DNA from: Theocolax elegans
Taxonomy: Eukaryota > Arthropoda > Insecta > Hymenoptera > Cerocephalidae
Reading direction: 5' to 3'
Assembly: GCA_026168455.1 (NCBI GenBank)
Contig: CM047429.1
Location: 401,001-465,000, forward strand
DNA length: 64,000 nt
Below the pieces are notes generated by a model. The model did not search any database. It was not told the origin of the DNA and worked only from the letters and a program-made list of their open reading frames with translations. Below, one piece after another: positions 9,493 to 21,082 of the stretch; position 1 is the first letter of the stretch, and every line of letters begins with the position of its first letter. The translations under genes and the position numbers were made by a program.

Positions 9493-10987
9493 TAAATCTG
9501 CAGCTCAATACTTATCGCTATTAAACTAACAGCCCAACGTTAAAAACTAAAAATTAAAGCTGAAGTTTCGTATATGCTAGTTATCTGCTTAAATACTATT
9601 CAGGGGAGAAACAATCCAAAATAAGGTAAATTAGGCAAGCGTAATAAAAATATATCGGGTTTTTAGGTTTTGGGCTGCTAATAGGGAAAGGCGTAAAAAT
9701 TATCAAGTTTGCTGCGAATTGGGGTTATTAAATGCAATTAGTTGAAAGCAAATGAAAAGAAGGGAAGAAAAAAAAATTAAATTGATTTTTTATGTGCTAA
9801 TTTGCTAAATTATTACTTTGTTAAAAGCAAAATTAAGGTTTAATTAATTTTAATTAATTGGCTGCTAGCTGCTAAAATAAGAAAACAAAAACAAAAAAAT
9901 AATGTTTTCAATTTGCACGAAAAAATAAAAATTTATTTATTATGTATTATTTAAATACTTTTTGTAAAATTATTTATTACTTAACTGCAGCTTCTGCCAG
10001 GAAAGAAAAATGAAAATATTATTGTATTTTTATATATAAGGGCTAAATTATATTAAGCAACAATAAAAAATATTAATTTTCACAATGCAAAAATAAAATA
10101 TGGCTTATAAATAATATATGGTATGGCTGCGATGAGAGAAGGGGGGGAAAAAACGAAACAAAATGTTAAATTGCGTATTAGAAATAAATACAAGTATTAT
10201 AAAATATACAGAAATATTGTGCACAAATATAGGGAAAAATTATTATCAGAATATATATATTTCTAGGTACAGTTGCGTAAATGATTTTATAAATTATAAT
10301 TATTTTACTGCTGCTTGCTGCTTAATTTTAATGAAGATAAAAAAAAATATTATATCTACGCACTGTACTATATTAGAAACACAAAAAAAAACAAGTTATA
10401 TTGTGTTAACATAATGTTTGAAAGTGAAGGAAACAAATTTTAATAATTAATTTAATTATTTAATTAATTAAATGATATAAATTTTAATACTACGTGTGTA
10501 TTAACACGTGTTTATCAATTAAAGATGGCCGACAATATGGCCACGCGGCTGCTTCCTCCTTCCCGTTTGTGTCCCACGCGGGGGGAGGGAAAAATGGCTA
10601 CGGCTTCTATACTTATAATTAATTACGTCACGCTTGACGTTCACAATTTCTATTTTATCACTTGCTGCTGCTTGTTATAAATATAAAGGAAAATTAATAA
10701 TAGTTATTTTTAACTGACAAGGAAATTTAACAACGGATAATATTTATAAGTAAGAAATTTAAATATTTCTAGCTGCTGTGACAAATTTGAGCAAAATAAC
10801 GAATAACAATAACTATATAATTTCTATTAAAATTAAGAAATGCTGCTGCTTTACAACGATTTATTTTTATACTTATTTTACGCGAAGAACGAGAAAAATT
10901 AATCCCATTAATTATTCAATATCGGCAATTAATGTGAAGACGCCATTTTATTACACTAAAGAAAAACACGTTGCCGATGCTAAAAAT
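9493..10987 (-). other. Gypsy leader (5' untranslated region)
   Basis: About 1.5 kb lies between the PBS and the first ORF. It is strongly AT-rich with many stops in every frame; the short open frames at 10163-10414 and 10778-11026 are on the wrong strand and look random. A more GC-rich island at 10530-10630 and repeated GCTGCT/TGCTGC (plus strand) are the only structure I see. It would hold packaging signals if this family has them. Confidence 0.65.
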
Positions 10988-11001
10988 CACGTTGGGCGCC
11001 A
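10988..11001 (-). other. Primer-binding site, tRNA-Lys type
   Basis: On the minus strand TGGCGCCCAACGTG begins one base after the CA end of the 5' LTR. The 14 nt match the Lys1,2-type PBS familiar from several retroelements. It would anneal to the 3' end of the primer tRNA for minus-strand DNA synthesis. Confidence 0.85.
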
Positions 11002-11002
11002 A

Positions 11003-12284
11003 TGTAACGGTCACGCTGGGGATTAGGGCGTGGCGTCAAGGCGAAATAAACAATTATATTAACATAAAATAATATTTATTATAAATATATATAAAATAGG
11101 TTTGGGCGCCAGCCGCGTACGATCGCGGCGAATTTATATTAATAAGCTCGGCTGCGTGCGAGCTGCTGCTGCTACTTGCTGCGCGAGGGGAGGGGAGGGG
11201 AGAAAAGGGGAAGCACACTTACGGTCAGAGGAATACGAATATCCACTGCAAGGCGTACACCCACCTTATTGACGTGGAGATCGTCTCCTCGGATTTCGCT
11301 GCACTGTGGTCAATGCTCTCACACACACACTCGAAATATACTATATCGGTGATACTCGGTCGCGAATCGATTGCCCGATGTAGCCTCGATGGCGTCCCGA
11401 TGAGCTCTGTCGAGCTCGGGCTCGTTCGCCGCTTCGCTGCTCGGGCCCGACGTGCGCGCGCAGCTTTTCGCGTCGAGTCGCCCGTCGGCCGCCGTCGTCT
11501 CGCGCGCCTCGTGTAGTGAGTGCTCGCGGCCATGTTGATCAAGGCGGACGACGTTGCCGGGCTGCTGCTTCCCACGGAGAGGACGATGTTCCCGGTGATG
11601 CTGTTAACCCGGTAAGTCTATATGATCGTTCCTCCGTGTTGTATAATGTATCGGCTAATGAGTCTGCTCTGTTACAGGTGCAGACGGGACGGCCGATCTT
11701 CGAGTCTTCTCTCTCACTCGCTCTCACGGTGGCTGCTCAGCTGGTGCGCGTCGGGTCGGTGACTGCTGCTCTTCGTCGGCGCTGCGTTGCTGCGGGGATG
11801 CTGGCTGCTTCTCAGATGAATATCTATCTCCCGAGGGAGTGCTGCGTATTATTTACTGATTATTAATTGAGAGTTATGGTAATGTTATGATTACCATAAC
11901 CTCACTTCCAATCCGCTCCTAGCATGTAGCTGTCAGTTAGTATGTGCACTACATGCGTCCTTGTTTCCTTCTAATTAGGATTATTATTAATTATCTAACT
12001 GTTTCACAGCTTCCTGGATGTCTTGTTGCTGCTCGTGCTGCTCCATCTGGCACCTTGGGCCATCGCACGCTGCTTCATGTCCTGGTGCGAAGCCTCCTGG
12101 AAGTGGTATCGCCTCTCCTGACATGCTGCTTCATTGTGCTACGTGGAGGGAATCAAGAGAAGTATTGGGAATTTGGGGAGCTTCGGGTAGGCTAGGTAGG
12201 CTTAGAGATGTGAGGGTAGGTAGGCTAGTTTATATTGGGGTTCGCTCGCTTTTTAACTTGACAGGTATTACATACCTTGTCACA
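11003..12284 (-). repeat. 5' LTR of gypsy element (sense on minus strand)
   Basis: This is the longer LTR (1282 bp). It contains the ~95-bp block missing from 596-1783, whose plus-strand edges look like splice signals (GTAAGT at 11611 and TTACAG near 11677). On the minus strand it would provide promoter and transcription start; I could not assign a TATA box with confidence. The centre is CpG-rich (about 11370-11520). Confidence 0.95.
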
Positions 12285-12288
12285 TGAT
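12285..12288. other. Target-site duplication TGAT, right copy
   Basis: This pairs with 592-595. Confidence 0.65.
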
Positions 12289-12985
12289 AGACAGGGTGAT
12301 CCAGAAACATAGGTAACATATATATATATTCCGATTCAGAAAATTAATTCGAGTATAACCCCGTCGGGATTTTTAAAAAATATTAATTAGGCGAGGCGTA
12401 ATTAATTTTTTAAATGGGCCAATCAGAGGCCGGATTAGGGAAGAAAGGTGAGCGGCGTTGCCGCGCGAGATTAATGCAACAGGTCAACGAGCGAAGCGGC
12501 CGAGACGCCTGAACATAGCTAATGCGTATAGCAGAAGCGAAGTTCGCGAAAGCGAATGAATCGCAAAATATATTTTACGAGATTGATTGTATGAATAAAA
12601 TGTACAATCAAGGAAATGATTTTTATTTAAGTTTGAATTAGACCGCAGACTAATAAATTCATTACTACTATTATTAATTTACATACTAAATCTATAATAC
12701 GCGTGCGTTATAAATATGAGATTATTACAGTTTTTAATCTCATCGTATTTACATTAATTTATTGAAACCTTTATGACGAATTTTAAGACAATAAAATTTT
12801 GAATTGAATTAAGTCTTGTGTACAATATAGCCAATAAATACGTTTACCATAAAGATTTATCGCTACATATTGGAAATATATTAATTAATTTTGCAAGTAT
12901 ATTGGCAATAATATTGATAGGCAAATAATTGCTAGTCCGTGTAAAATGAAATTTAGCTCAAGCCTTCATTCTCCGTTTAAAAAAC
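12289..12985. other. Non-coding spacer, nothing recognised
   Basis: The spacer starts with acagggtgatccagaaac, a string of the kind common at edges of insect repeats. A short GC-rich patch (12420-12550) is followed by AT-rich sequence. No open frame of note. Confidence 0.5.
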
Positions 12986-12989
12986 ATAA

Positions 12990-13135
12990 TGCTACCGCGA
13001 GCGCTCTCCAATGTTCGCGAACATCAAATTTTGTGCTCGCGGAGTAAGCCCGCCGCGGGCGCTCTCCGACGTTCGCGCTCATCAAATTTTGTACTCGTGG
13101 AGTAAGCCCGTCGCGGACGCTCTCCGACGTCCGCA
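12990..13135. repeat. Short tandem array, 58-bp unit
   Basis: CGCTCTCC recurs at about 13002, 13060 and 13118, with caaattttgt and ggagtaagcccg in each unit. About 2.5 copies; GC-rich in an AT-rich setting. Confidence 0.8.
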
Positions 13136-13484
13136 CTGCAAGAGCAAACGTGCTGGAAAAAAGTTACTTCGTTAAAATTACAATTCATTGTGTTTTAGAA
13201 TTAATAAATATTTTGGAAAACTCGTTCCAAATGTTTAGGATAATAATTGCAATAGTCTGGCTGTTGCTTGTTAAACTGATTTTTTATAATATATTAGTAT
13301 ATGCTGAACAAATCGATATCATTAAAATTAATTGGATCATATCTTTACTAAAAATCGGTATTATGAGAATTCGTGGATTTATGTCACGCATCTTAGTAAT
13401 TATTCGGATGACCAAAGACAGACGTTCATTCACGTTTTCATCCACTTGAGGTAATAAAAGATCATCGATTCGTCGGTAGTATTG

Positions 13485-13632
13485 ACAATTTGGAAGACAC
13501 GAAACATATTGGCGATATATTGATAATACTTTGGCAATATGTTGGCAACATATTGGCAACATATTGGCAATATCTTGGCAACATATTGGCAATACTTTGG
13601 CAACATATTGGCAATATATTGATAATACAAAT
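13485..13632. repeat. Minisatellite of ttggcaa(ca/ta)tat units
   Basis: About ten degenerate copies of an 8-12-bp unit around ttggcaacat / ttggcaatat. Open frames over it on the minus strand (13284-13679, 13430-13630) are repeat artefacts rich in Cys, Gln, Tyr and Ile. A looser patch of similar units is at 35640-35900. Confidence 0.8.
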
Positions 13633-13638
13633 AATAAA

Positions 13639-14191
13639 TACTTAACGAAATACACTTTCAACTGCAAGATTGAAGCCATACTTTAAGCCATACTTGCGCA
13701 AACACTTTCAGACACACATACAGTCATACAATTAGCCATACTAAAAGATCAACTTTTCATTCCTTGTAACTACCCACTGCATTGGTTGGTAATAAAAACC
13801 GACATAAGAAAAATCAACGAGTTATTTTGTTATTCTAAAATATCTGTCTTTGTTGATTGCTTTAAATCGTCTTCTCGTTCTTGCATTAGTAGCACAAACT
13901 GTATGAGAAGTTTCATCAACCACCTAAATACAGGAGGGTAGTAATAAGGAATGAAATTTGCTTTTTTATCGAGACATAGACATTTTCATGTTATTTTCTT
14001 ATCTAAAATATCTGTCCTTTGTTGATTTTTCTTAAGTTCGCTTTTCGTACCAACCAATACAGAGGGTAGTTACAAGGAACGAAAAGTTGATCTTTTAGTA
14101 TGGCTAATTGTATGGCTGTATGAAGTGTTTGTGAAAGTATGGCTTTAAGTCTGGCTTAAATCTTGCAGTTAAAAGTGTATTTCGTTAAGTA
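13639..14191. mobile_element. Palindromic MITE-like element
   Basis: The ends are inverted copies (tacttaacgaaatacacttt at left). The arms stay alignable for most of the length, including the agatcaacttttcattcctt block and its reverse complement near 14085. No coding capacity. A target duplication is not clear. Confidence 0.8.
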
Positions 14192-14196
14192 CCCGC

Positions 14197-14371
14197 GTAA
14201 AAAAAATTAAAGTTTATATGAACTTTATATAAACTTTAGGTTTGGCTAAACTTGATATGGGGTTAGCCAACTAGACTGAGCCGAACTTGTGCAATTAACT
14301 GTTCAAGTTTGGCGAAAGTATATCAAATGTTCAGCTGAAATTCATATAAAGTTTTTATAAAGTTTTTTTAC
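14197..14371. mobile_element. Short palindromic MITE-like element
   Basis: The left end gtaaaaaaaattaaagttta and the right end are inverted copies. The centre has a second inverted pair (ttggctaaacttga / tcaagtttggcg). About 175 bp, non-coding. Confidence 0.7.
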
Positions 14372-15198
14372 AATTACTGATAACGCGACAGTTATATTGA
14401 AATGAAATAAATAAGTGTTTATTTAATTATTTACACGGAGGTGCCCGACAATAACAACGGGGCGTTCTCCCGGTCGCGTGGTATATACGCGGCAAACAGG
14501 GGCTGCCCCCGAGCTCGCCCCGCGCAATACCCAATCGATTTCGGTAGCACCGGTGTGCTACCGAACAAACATTCAAGCACACACACTCAACACACTCTAA
14601 TGTATATTGACCAATGTCGGGTACTTACCGAGCTGGGTTGTCCATAGGCCCTGGTGTGCGTCGGCGCCCCGACGTCTGCTGGCCGGTGGAGTCGGCCCGG
14701 TTTCCCGTCATCCTCGACGGTAGTCTGCAGGTGCGGCCTGATGCCGCGGCGATTCGCCTACCTCGGAGAACACTCAACCCGAGGTATTTGGTCCTTCGCA
14801 CTGCACTTACACGAACTCACGAGCACTCGCGTACGGCTTCCCGGAGCACGGACGAACCGGTCCGGTACTTCCCGTGGCGCGCGAAACTAAACGTGACGAT
14901 GTGTAAAGGAAGATGCTGTCGCGGACAAGACCGGCAGCGTACTGAGCTTTTCGGGAATTGTCGTATTCCCGAAAAGTACCTAACATACACACACACAATC
15001 ACAATTGTATATACGGATGCTCCCACACATCCTCGGTCATCGACATAAACACGCGTGTTTCGTGGCCTTGAAGAGGCAACGCTCGAAACAATAACAACGT
15101 GCGAGATTTTAAGATATAATATTTAATACATACTACGAAATAATATAATACATTAAGTATTATTTATTTCATTGCAACGACGTCTCGTCGCAATATAC
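14372..15198. other. CpG-rich unresolved segment, possibly LTR-derived
   Basis: GC- and CpG-rich between 14440 and 15060, with overlapping short open frames on both strands and none protein-like. An inverted pair near 14395 (aatgaaataaataa) and 15163 may mark edges. Its composition resembles the solo LTRs elsewhere in the window, but I could not find ends or a target duplication. Confidence 0.35.
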
Positions 15199-15199
15199 T

Positions 15200-16198
15200 G
15201 TATGTTCTTGTACAAGTAATTAAAACCCATTGTGTTTTCTTTTTTATTTAGGGTGTTTTTATGACTATTTATAAAAATCATTTCAGAAATTAACTGTTTT
15301 TTACGTACATTTTCTTTGTCTAATATTCGGACGTATTCAAAATCAAATTGATGGTTTCTATTCTTTATGTGTATATCTCACCTATTCTAGCAGACATTGT
15401 AATGGAGGACCTTGAAAAAGCTTGCTTACTAAAATAAAAAACTCATACAATTGCATACCACTGTTTTACTACAGATATGTGGACGATAAAAAAACGAAAT
15501 AGGTTTAGTTATTAGTGTTTTTAACAATCAAAACGAACATTTAAAATTCACACATGAATTAGAAACAAATAATAAAATTAACTTCTTAGACTTAAGTTTA
15601 ATGAGAAAAAAGATAATTTAAACACTGTCAAAAAAATCTTACGGAACAACAAGTATCCAAAATGTTTTATTAATAATGCTATTAACACCAGGGTACGAAA
15701 AATAAGATTGACCAACGTTGTTAAACAAAATAAAAAACGAGTAATTTCAGTCTTACCCTTACCATATCATACAGATTTTCACAAAAAAATTAGTAGATTG
15801 TTAAAAAAGTACAACATAGCAATTATCCCAAAAATCGAAAATAAGTTAAATTCCATAATAAAATTAGGTAAAGATTCTACTAGCAAGTTAATTACATGTG
15901 GTGTAGTATATAAGTTTAATTGTAAAAATTGTCAATCGATTTACATAGGCGAAACAAAGCGAATGTTAAAAGATAGAATTTCTGAACATAAAAAATCACA
16001 CAATACCGAATCAGTAGTATCTGTATACATAAAGAATACAAAACCATCAATTTGATTTTGAAAATGTCCAAATATTAGACAAAGAAAATGTACGTAAAAA
16101 ACGGTTAATTTCTGAAATAATTTTTATAAATAGTCATAAAAACACACTAAATTAAAAAGAAGACACAATGGGTTTTAATTACTTGTATAAGAACATAC
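15200..16198 (+). mobile_element. Penelope-like element fragment with inverted terminal arms
   Basis: A truncated PLE coding remnant (15378-16055) is flanked by inverted copies of its own 3' end: left arm 15200 to about 15365, right arm about 16040-16198. The arms share the acaatgggttttaattactt segment in opposite orientation. Penelope-like elements often carry partial copies of themselves in direct or inverted order, so this layout fits the class. Confidence 0.8.
15378..16055 (+). pseudogene. Penelope-like RT and GIY-YIG endonuclease remnant
   Basis: The upstream part, broken by stops and frameshifts, shows the RT string SPILADIVMEDLE (about 15392) and the catalytic YVDD (15476-15487). The open part (15708-16055, 115 residues) has the GIY-YIG endonuclease: GVVY (65-68), CxxC (72-75), YIG (79-81), then R90 and H94. 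It ends prematurely in the nuclease domain. In intact PLEs the RT primes at a nick made by this nuclease. This copy is dead. Confidence 0.85.
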
Positions 16199-17740
16199 TG
16201 TAACGGCTGTTAAAATTATTCACATTCAGTATATATAGATATATTCGTATATATGTACCGATGACTACCTCCGAGGTCAGCGCGAAAACTATTAGTTAAA
16301 ATCTATTAACCGACGAGATATGAGCAACCGATCCGGGAATGATCGGCTGCTTAACCTGATAGCTATACGTCACACCGTGTGACGTATGTATCTCTGACGT
16401 AGGGAGCTCTGACGTAGAAGCTTCCTACGTCACGCGCGCCTTCTCTCGTGAAGTGGCTCCCGCGAACCACCGACCTGTTTACCTGAGCGGGATTTGTCAC
16501 GAGAGGGGGAAAAGAGGAACGCTTCTTCTCCTGGACCGTACCAGGTAAATCGGGACACGAAATATTAAACCGACACGCGGGTCTATCCGTTATAGTCAAG
16601 GAGGAAATTTCAACACATTTTCTCAATTATTCACACAAAATTTTATAAAAAATGATAATTTAGCTAGTAATTTTTATAAAAAAATTTGTAATAAACTGAA
16701 ATATAAAAAATGTAAGAGAACGTTTGCGTTTGCTGATGAACTCTCACGTGGTTTAGGATATTGTAATCAATCTTGTAATGATCTTCACTATGAACTTCAA
16801 GGTCATATAGAGGTCTATTTGAAATTTGGAAAATAAACCATAACATCGAAAAAACTTTACACTTGACCTTGAACATGACCTCGTATTACATTTAAAATCA
16901 TTAGGAGGAAAAAGTACGTCTGTTCCGCATTTTCTATTTTATTTATCATCGATTCACAATTATTGATATAGAAGATGTCAGGAACAATTATTTTTTATAA
17001 CTAGATTCCTTATCAAACATTCTAGTATTAACGGGATGTCGGACTCAAGTTACAGGGATCTACATTTTTCAATATGAAAATTATGATGGAAATATTGAAT
17101 TAAAAATCAGAAAAAATTCAAAAGGGTAGTTTAAAATAAAAGCGAGTTTCAATTTTTTAAGAAAAAATAAATTTGTTAATAATAATTGAATAAACATCTT
17201 TCGCTCGATAATTATTTATCTAAAAAGGCATGAATTTTCAACGCAAAAATCAGAATTAAATTACAAATTTAAAAATCTGAAAAAATTTAAGTATATTTTG
17301 TAAAAGTTGCTTAAGGGCATGGACTTCAGGATTTTTTCAAAAATTTATTTTTGGAACCCTGTGTGCAAAATGCAATTTTGAATTCCTGCGCAGCGTGTGC
17401 GAAATACCACTTTCACGCACTAGTGTGCGAAATTCGCGCATGCGCAGATTTTTTAATTATTTTGTATTTAATATTAAACTATTAAAAGAAACTAAAAATA
17501 AAAACAGAACAACTGGAACATAATTAAAATTACTACATGTAAAATTTTAAGAAATATAAAATCAAATTTATTTCCAAAATTTAATGCTTTCGATATACAA
17601 TTCTTTTATCTTTAAACCTTTTTTGAAATTTCATATGTATTTTTATAAGGGGGTGGCAGAGCAACCCCCCTGCGCCCCAACGTCCCACCCCGCCGCCCTG
17701 CCCCTCGTTCCTACTGATATAACCTACCTAATTAATAGAC
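16199..17740. other. Unresolved spacer, starts with LTR-like TGTAACGG
   Basis: TGTAACGG at 16199 resembles the end of several LTRs here, and 16250-16600 is relatively GC-rich, so a decayed LTR piece is possible. The sequence ATAC flanks both 16195-16198 and 18442-18445 (after TTACA), but this could be chance. The rest is AT-rich, with a C-rich patch at 17660-17710. No credible gene. Confidence 0.35.
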
Positions 17741-17804
17741 CTATTTAGCACTCTAAACAATAACGGCATTTCTCACACTTAATTTAAAAAAATAGTATAT
17801 AATA

Positions 17805-17925
17805 CTCGTGTGCTCAGGCGATTCAGCACTTGTCTGTTTGTCACCCTTGCTTCGCTCAGGTGGCAAATGCGACTCGTGCGTGAATCGCCTGTTTCGCATA
17901 CTTGTGTCGTAATGCACTATTTTTT
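17805..17925. repeat. Dispersed repeat module, inverted relative to 38335-38490
   Basis: The reverse complement contains ttcacgcacgagtcgcattt followed by a gcgaagc segment, also present at 38365-38400. It has internal dyad symmetry (gcgattcagcac...gtgaatcgcc). Non-coding. Confidence 0.6.
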
Positions 17926-17949
17926 GTATATAGAAAAATATTGAAAACG

Positions 17950-18400
17950 ACCATTTCTTCAATCCGACATCCCCTTAATAAAATTAAATTCATGATTATT
18001 ATTATTGAAACAATGAGTCATAACAGTAGATTCTATGTTTTTATTCTTTTGATGCTTTTTAATCCGATCTTTTAGACATCGATTCATTTCTCCAATGTAT
18101 AAAGCAGGATACTGCTTACACGCACATTTATAGATTACACCTGTCATATGTGTTGGATCTTTAAGAAATTTCAGAATATTATTTAATTTGTTATTAATTA
18201 CAGGAATCGAGTTAATATTATATTTTTTTAAACATTGGCAAACATTTCTAAAAAGAATTGTTTACTAAAAGATAACTATATTGTGCGAATAGGAGCTCGA
18301 GATTGATTTTTCTTAGCCCCCTGTAAATATTTAATTTTACGTAATCTATTATTCGTTAAAGCATTAACAACTTTTTGCACTATTGTGATACTACTTTTAT
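17950..18400 (-). pseudogene. Second Penelope-like GIY-YIG remnant
   Basis: On the minus strand, 17959-18147 gives 62 residues with GVIY (3-6), two Cys (8, 10), YIG (17-19), R28 and H32. Upstream in decayed form runs the PLE connector (NKLNNILKFL-like). It is a different copy from the one at 15.2-16.2 kb because the residues differ at many positions. Non-functional. Confidence 0.8.
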
Positions 18401-18531
18401 GCGTTTAACCTGCCACTATTTAGTTGTACAGAATAGTTACAATACCAAAATCATTACATATTTTATATTTAAACATTTTCTATATTTATATTTTAGATTA
18501 TTTTATTTTTTGATATAATGTTGTAACGGAG

Positions 18532-21078
18532 TACAGATTTAATACGAGGAATAAAAAAATCAACAAAGGTGTCGGGGTGCAAACCTACGATTCCGGGAGC
18601 GCGAAGCAGAAGCCTTACCACAGCGCTACTATTCGCAAATATCCCGGCTAGTCGACTTGGTTTTATCGACGATCGTGGCAGATAATTCAGGGACTTACCT
18701 GCACCGATACCCGAAATCCGTACCCGTTATTATGGCTATATTAAAATTGAGTATCAATCGTTGAGTATCGACGTGCGATCGCGAGCGCGTACGCGTGCGA
18801 TAGAGAAAGCACGAGTAACCCCAGTGGACCCTACGTGGCCTTTTTATTCTTTTGTTCTTTATTTGTTTTTAGTTTTCTTTGTTACAGCTGTTCTCTCTCT
18901 TTGTTAATAAATAAATTTTATTTGTAATTAATAATCGTGAACGAGTTTGATTATTAATTACCGGCGTCTACTATTTCCGTCATCCCGAATACCGCCCTCT
19001 CCATTTCAGGAGCGGCCGAGGTAAGTTTACCGCGGATATATCCCCTTTTAGTCGCGGTTCTTTTTCGCTCGCGACACTTGCAGTTGAACAAATACGCGAG
19101 ATCGGCAAGTAATCTCGCGGTTGTAAAGGACATCGCAATGGTAGGTCATGCGTGAGATCTGCTGATATGAATCCGCCGTGCACTTTCGGCGTATCGCCTA
19201 TGGAGTATAACTAAGCTGTGCTGTAACAACCGCTCCCTTTATCCTTACCTACGCGAGAAATTATATCCCGTTACACCGTATGAAAATGTCTACGGCTTCG
19301 GCGGCTCGCGAGTTGTGCACCACATACCTTTAATATCTCCCGGCGGCGCGCTTGATTTCGCTATCTTCCTCTCTGTTGCTCTCCCGCGCGCGGCAACTTC
19401 TTCGTCCTCGCAGGTTCCTGGCGAGTCTCTGGAGCCGTGCACTAAACACCAGTACACTCATATCCACGGGATCACACACTCTTCGCGGCGCGAACTCCAG
19501 AATCCGGGCATGAATCTGTATCGACTTGCCACAAATTTGCAAGGAAGGCGTTACCGGCGACGCGTGCGATAACTCGCATAAACTCTCTCCTCTTTCCTAA
19601 GAAAGTTTGCGTTATAGCTTGTGATGCTAGTTTATAATTCTACATAAAACAAATGATTTAGATAAAATTATTTCCGGACCATACATCATCGAATAATAAT
19701 AATAATTTATTAGTCTTTATAACCCGGTGGACTCACCCAGAGGAAGTCCCGTTGAATAAAAATAAAATAGCTCCGGATATCTATTAAAATGCGATAACGA
19801 ATATTAACACTCCTAAAGAAAATGTCGATCTATAATATTTTATTACGGGATCTAAGAGTAGATCCCGTGGGACCACTAACCACGAGAGAGAGAACGTGAT
19901 TTTAAATTAATTAAATAAATAATTTAATTTATTAATAAAAAGCGCACTGAATTACTCCCTATCGTCCCCACTAACAATATCAATTAACATATTAATAATT
20001 AAATTAACTCACCAAAACGATGTAATAAAATCAATATAAAGATCAATATAATAATAATAATATCCAATACTACTCCGTTTGGATAGATATATCTGTATGT
20101 ATATATATATTTTTGTAATAACTATTCCTCCTTATTGTCGGGATAAATCTATTGATACTCCTTAATCCTCCTTATACAAAAAAAATGAATCCTTTATAAT
20201 AAAATACTCACAATAAATCTCGGAAACAAAACTAAAGAAATACAATACTGTCTATGCGTTCGATAGAATCAGAATGGCGAGGATCCGTTTTCCGAACCAC
20301 GTCAGACTTCTTCCCCGATTTTCTATCTCCCTCAATCTCCTAATATCCCTATCTGTTCTCTCTCTCATTACCTGCGAGGGATCCGGCAATATTATAATTC
20401 TCCAACCCTTCCATGTCCGTCACAGGTGTAATTAAGCTACCCGTATTTACCCCACTATAGATAAAAATGACAACTAATTTGCATAAGTTATCAATGTCCC
20501 AACTGGTATTTCGACTAATAATATGCTGATATATTTACCCATACGGAAGTCTTATCTCTAATAGTCATCTATTGATTGGTTCAATAGATCACTATATTAT
20601 TCTCTAGTTAACAGCGCAAAATTCGAATATAAATTTATATCGTTACTATTATATACGTGTTCCCCCACTATCCGCGTTCCGAATTTCCTAGACTATATGC
20701 GCGCGATCCCTAGGTACACAACGTGCCTCGCAACCGTTTCCCCGGGTGTGCGCGATCCCCAAAGTCGGGAATAGTACCCGGGTACTACCGCGGAGTGGTG
20801 CGCGAACGGAGGTGCGCGTACGCACCTACCAAGGCTACTCCAGGCGACGCAGTACACGGCAGAATTCCACCAACTCCGCTGTCAACATCCGCTTCACGGA
20901 GAAGCATATACACCTCACTAAGTATATACCACTGTGTGTAATCGTAAGTGTTTTTATAACTATATATTTTTAATTATTAATTATATTTATTAATATAACA
21001 TTTACTCCCCTTTTATCAATCCTTTCTCTCCTTACCACACAACACTCCTTACTTTGTTTATTCCTGGCTAAATAATAA
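18532..21078. other. Unresolved region with LTR-like pieces
   Basis: This starts TGTAACGG and has CpG-rich blocks at 18560-18820, 18980-19570 and 20690-20930, separated by AT-rich sequence (19600-20690). Small open frames on both strands look random. Probably nested LTR fragments, but no matching second end or target duplication could be found. Confidence 0.35.
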
Positions 21079-21082
21079 CTAT

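Larger units (their letters stand above)
596..12284 (-). mobile_element. Ty3/gypsy LTR retrotransposon, nearly complete, disabled
   Basis: The element lies between two TG...CA long terminal repeats with a 4-bp target duplication. On the minus strand the order is 5' LTR (11003-12284), PBS, 1.5 kb AT-rich leader, an extra 5' ORF, gag with zinc knuckles, pol (protease, RT, RNase H, integrase), PPT and 3' LTR. The order PR-RT-RH-IN and the RT motif YLDD place it in Ty3/gypsy; no env-like ORF follows integrase. Pol contains a TAA (6335-6337), a TAG (3739-3741) and a tandem duplication of RT-RNase H, so this copy cannot make a complete Pol. The LTRs differ by roughly 18 substitutions by eye plus one ~95-bp indel, so the insertion is fairly young. 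Confidence 0.95.

Noticed and set aside
13284..13679. Cys/Gln/Tyr-rich 131-codon frame as a secreted repeat protein
   Set aside because: It is the translation of the ttggcaacat minisatellite and of MITE sequence; there is no signal peptide and the frame is not shared by other copies.
16199..18445. A 2.2 kb insertion with TSD ATAC between 16195 and 18445
   Set aside because: Ends TGTAACGG...TTACA and the ATAC repeats are suggestive, but the enclosed sequence mixes an unrelated PLE fragment and spacer, and a 4-bp match over this distance is easily chance.
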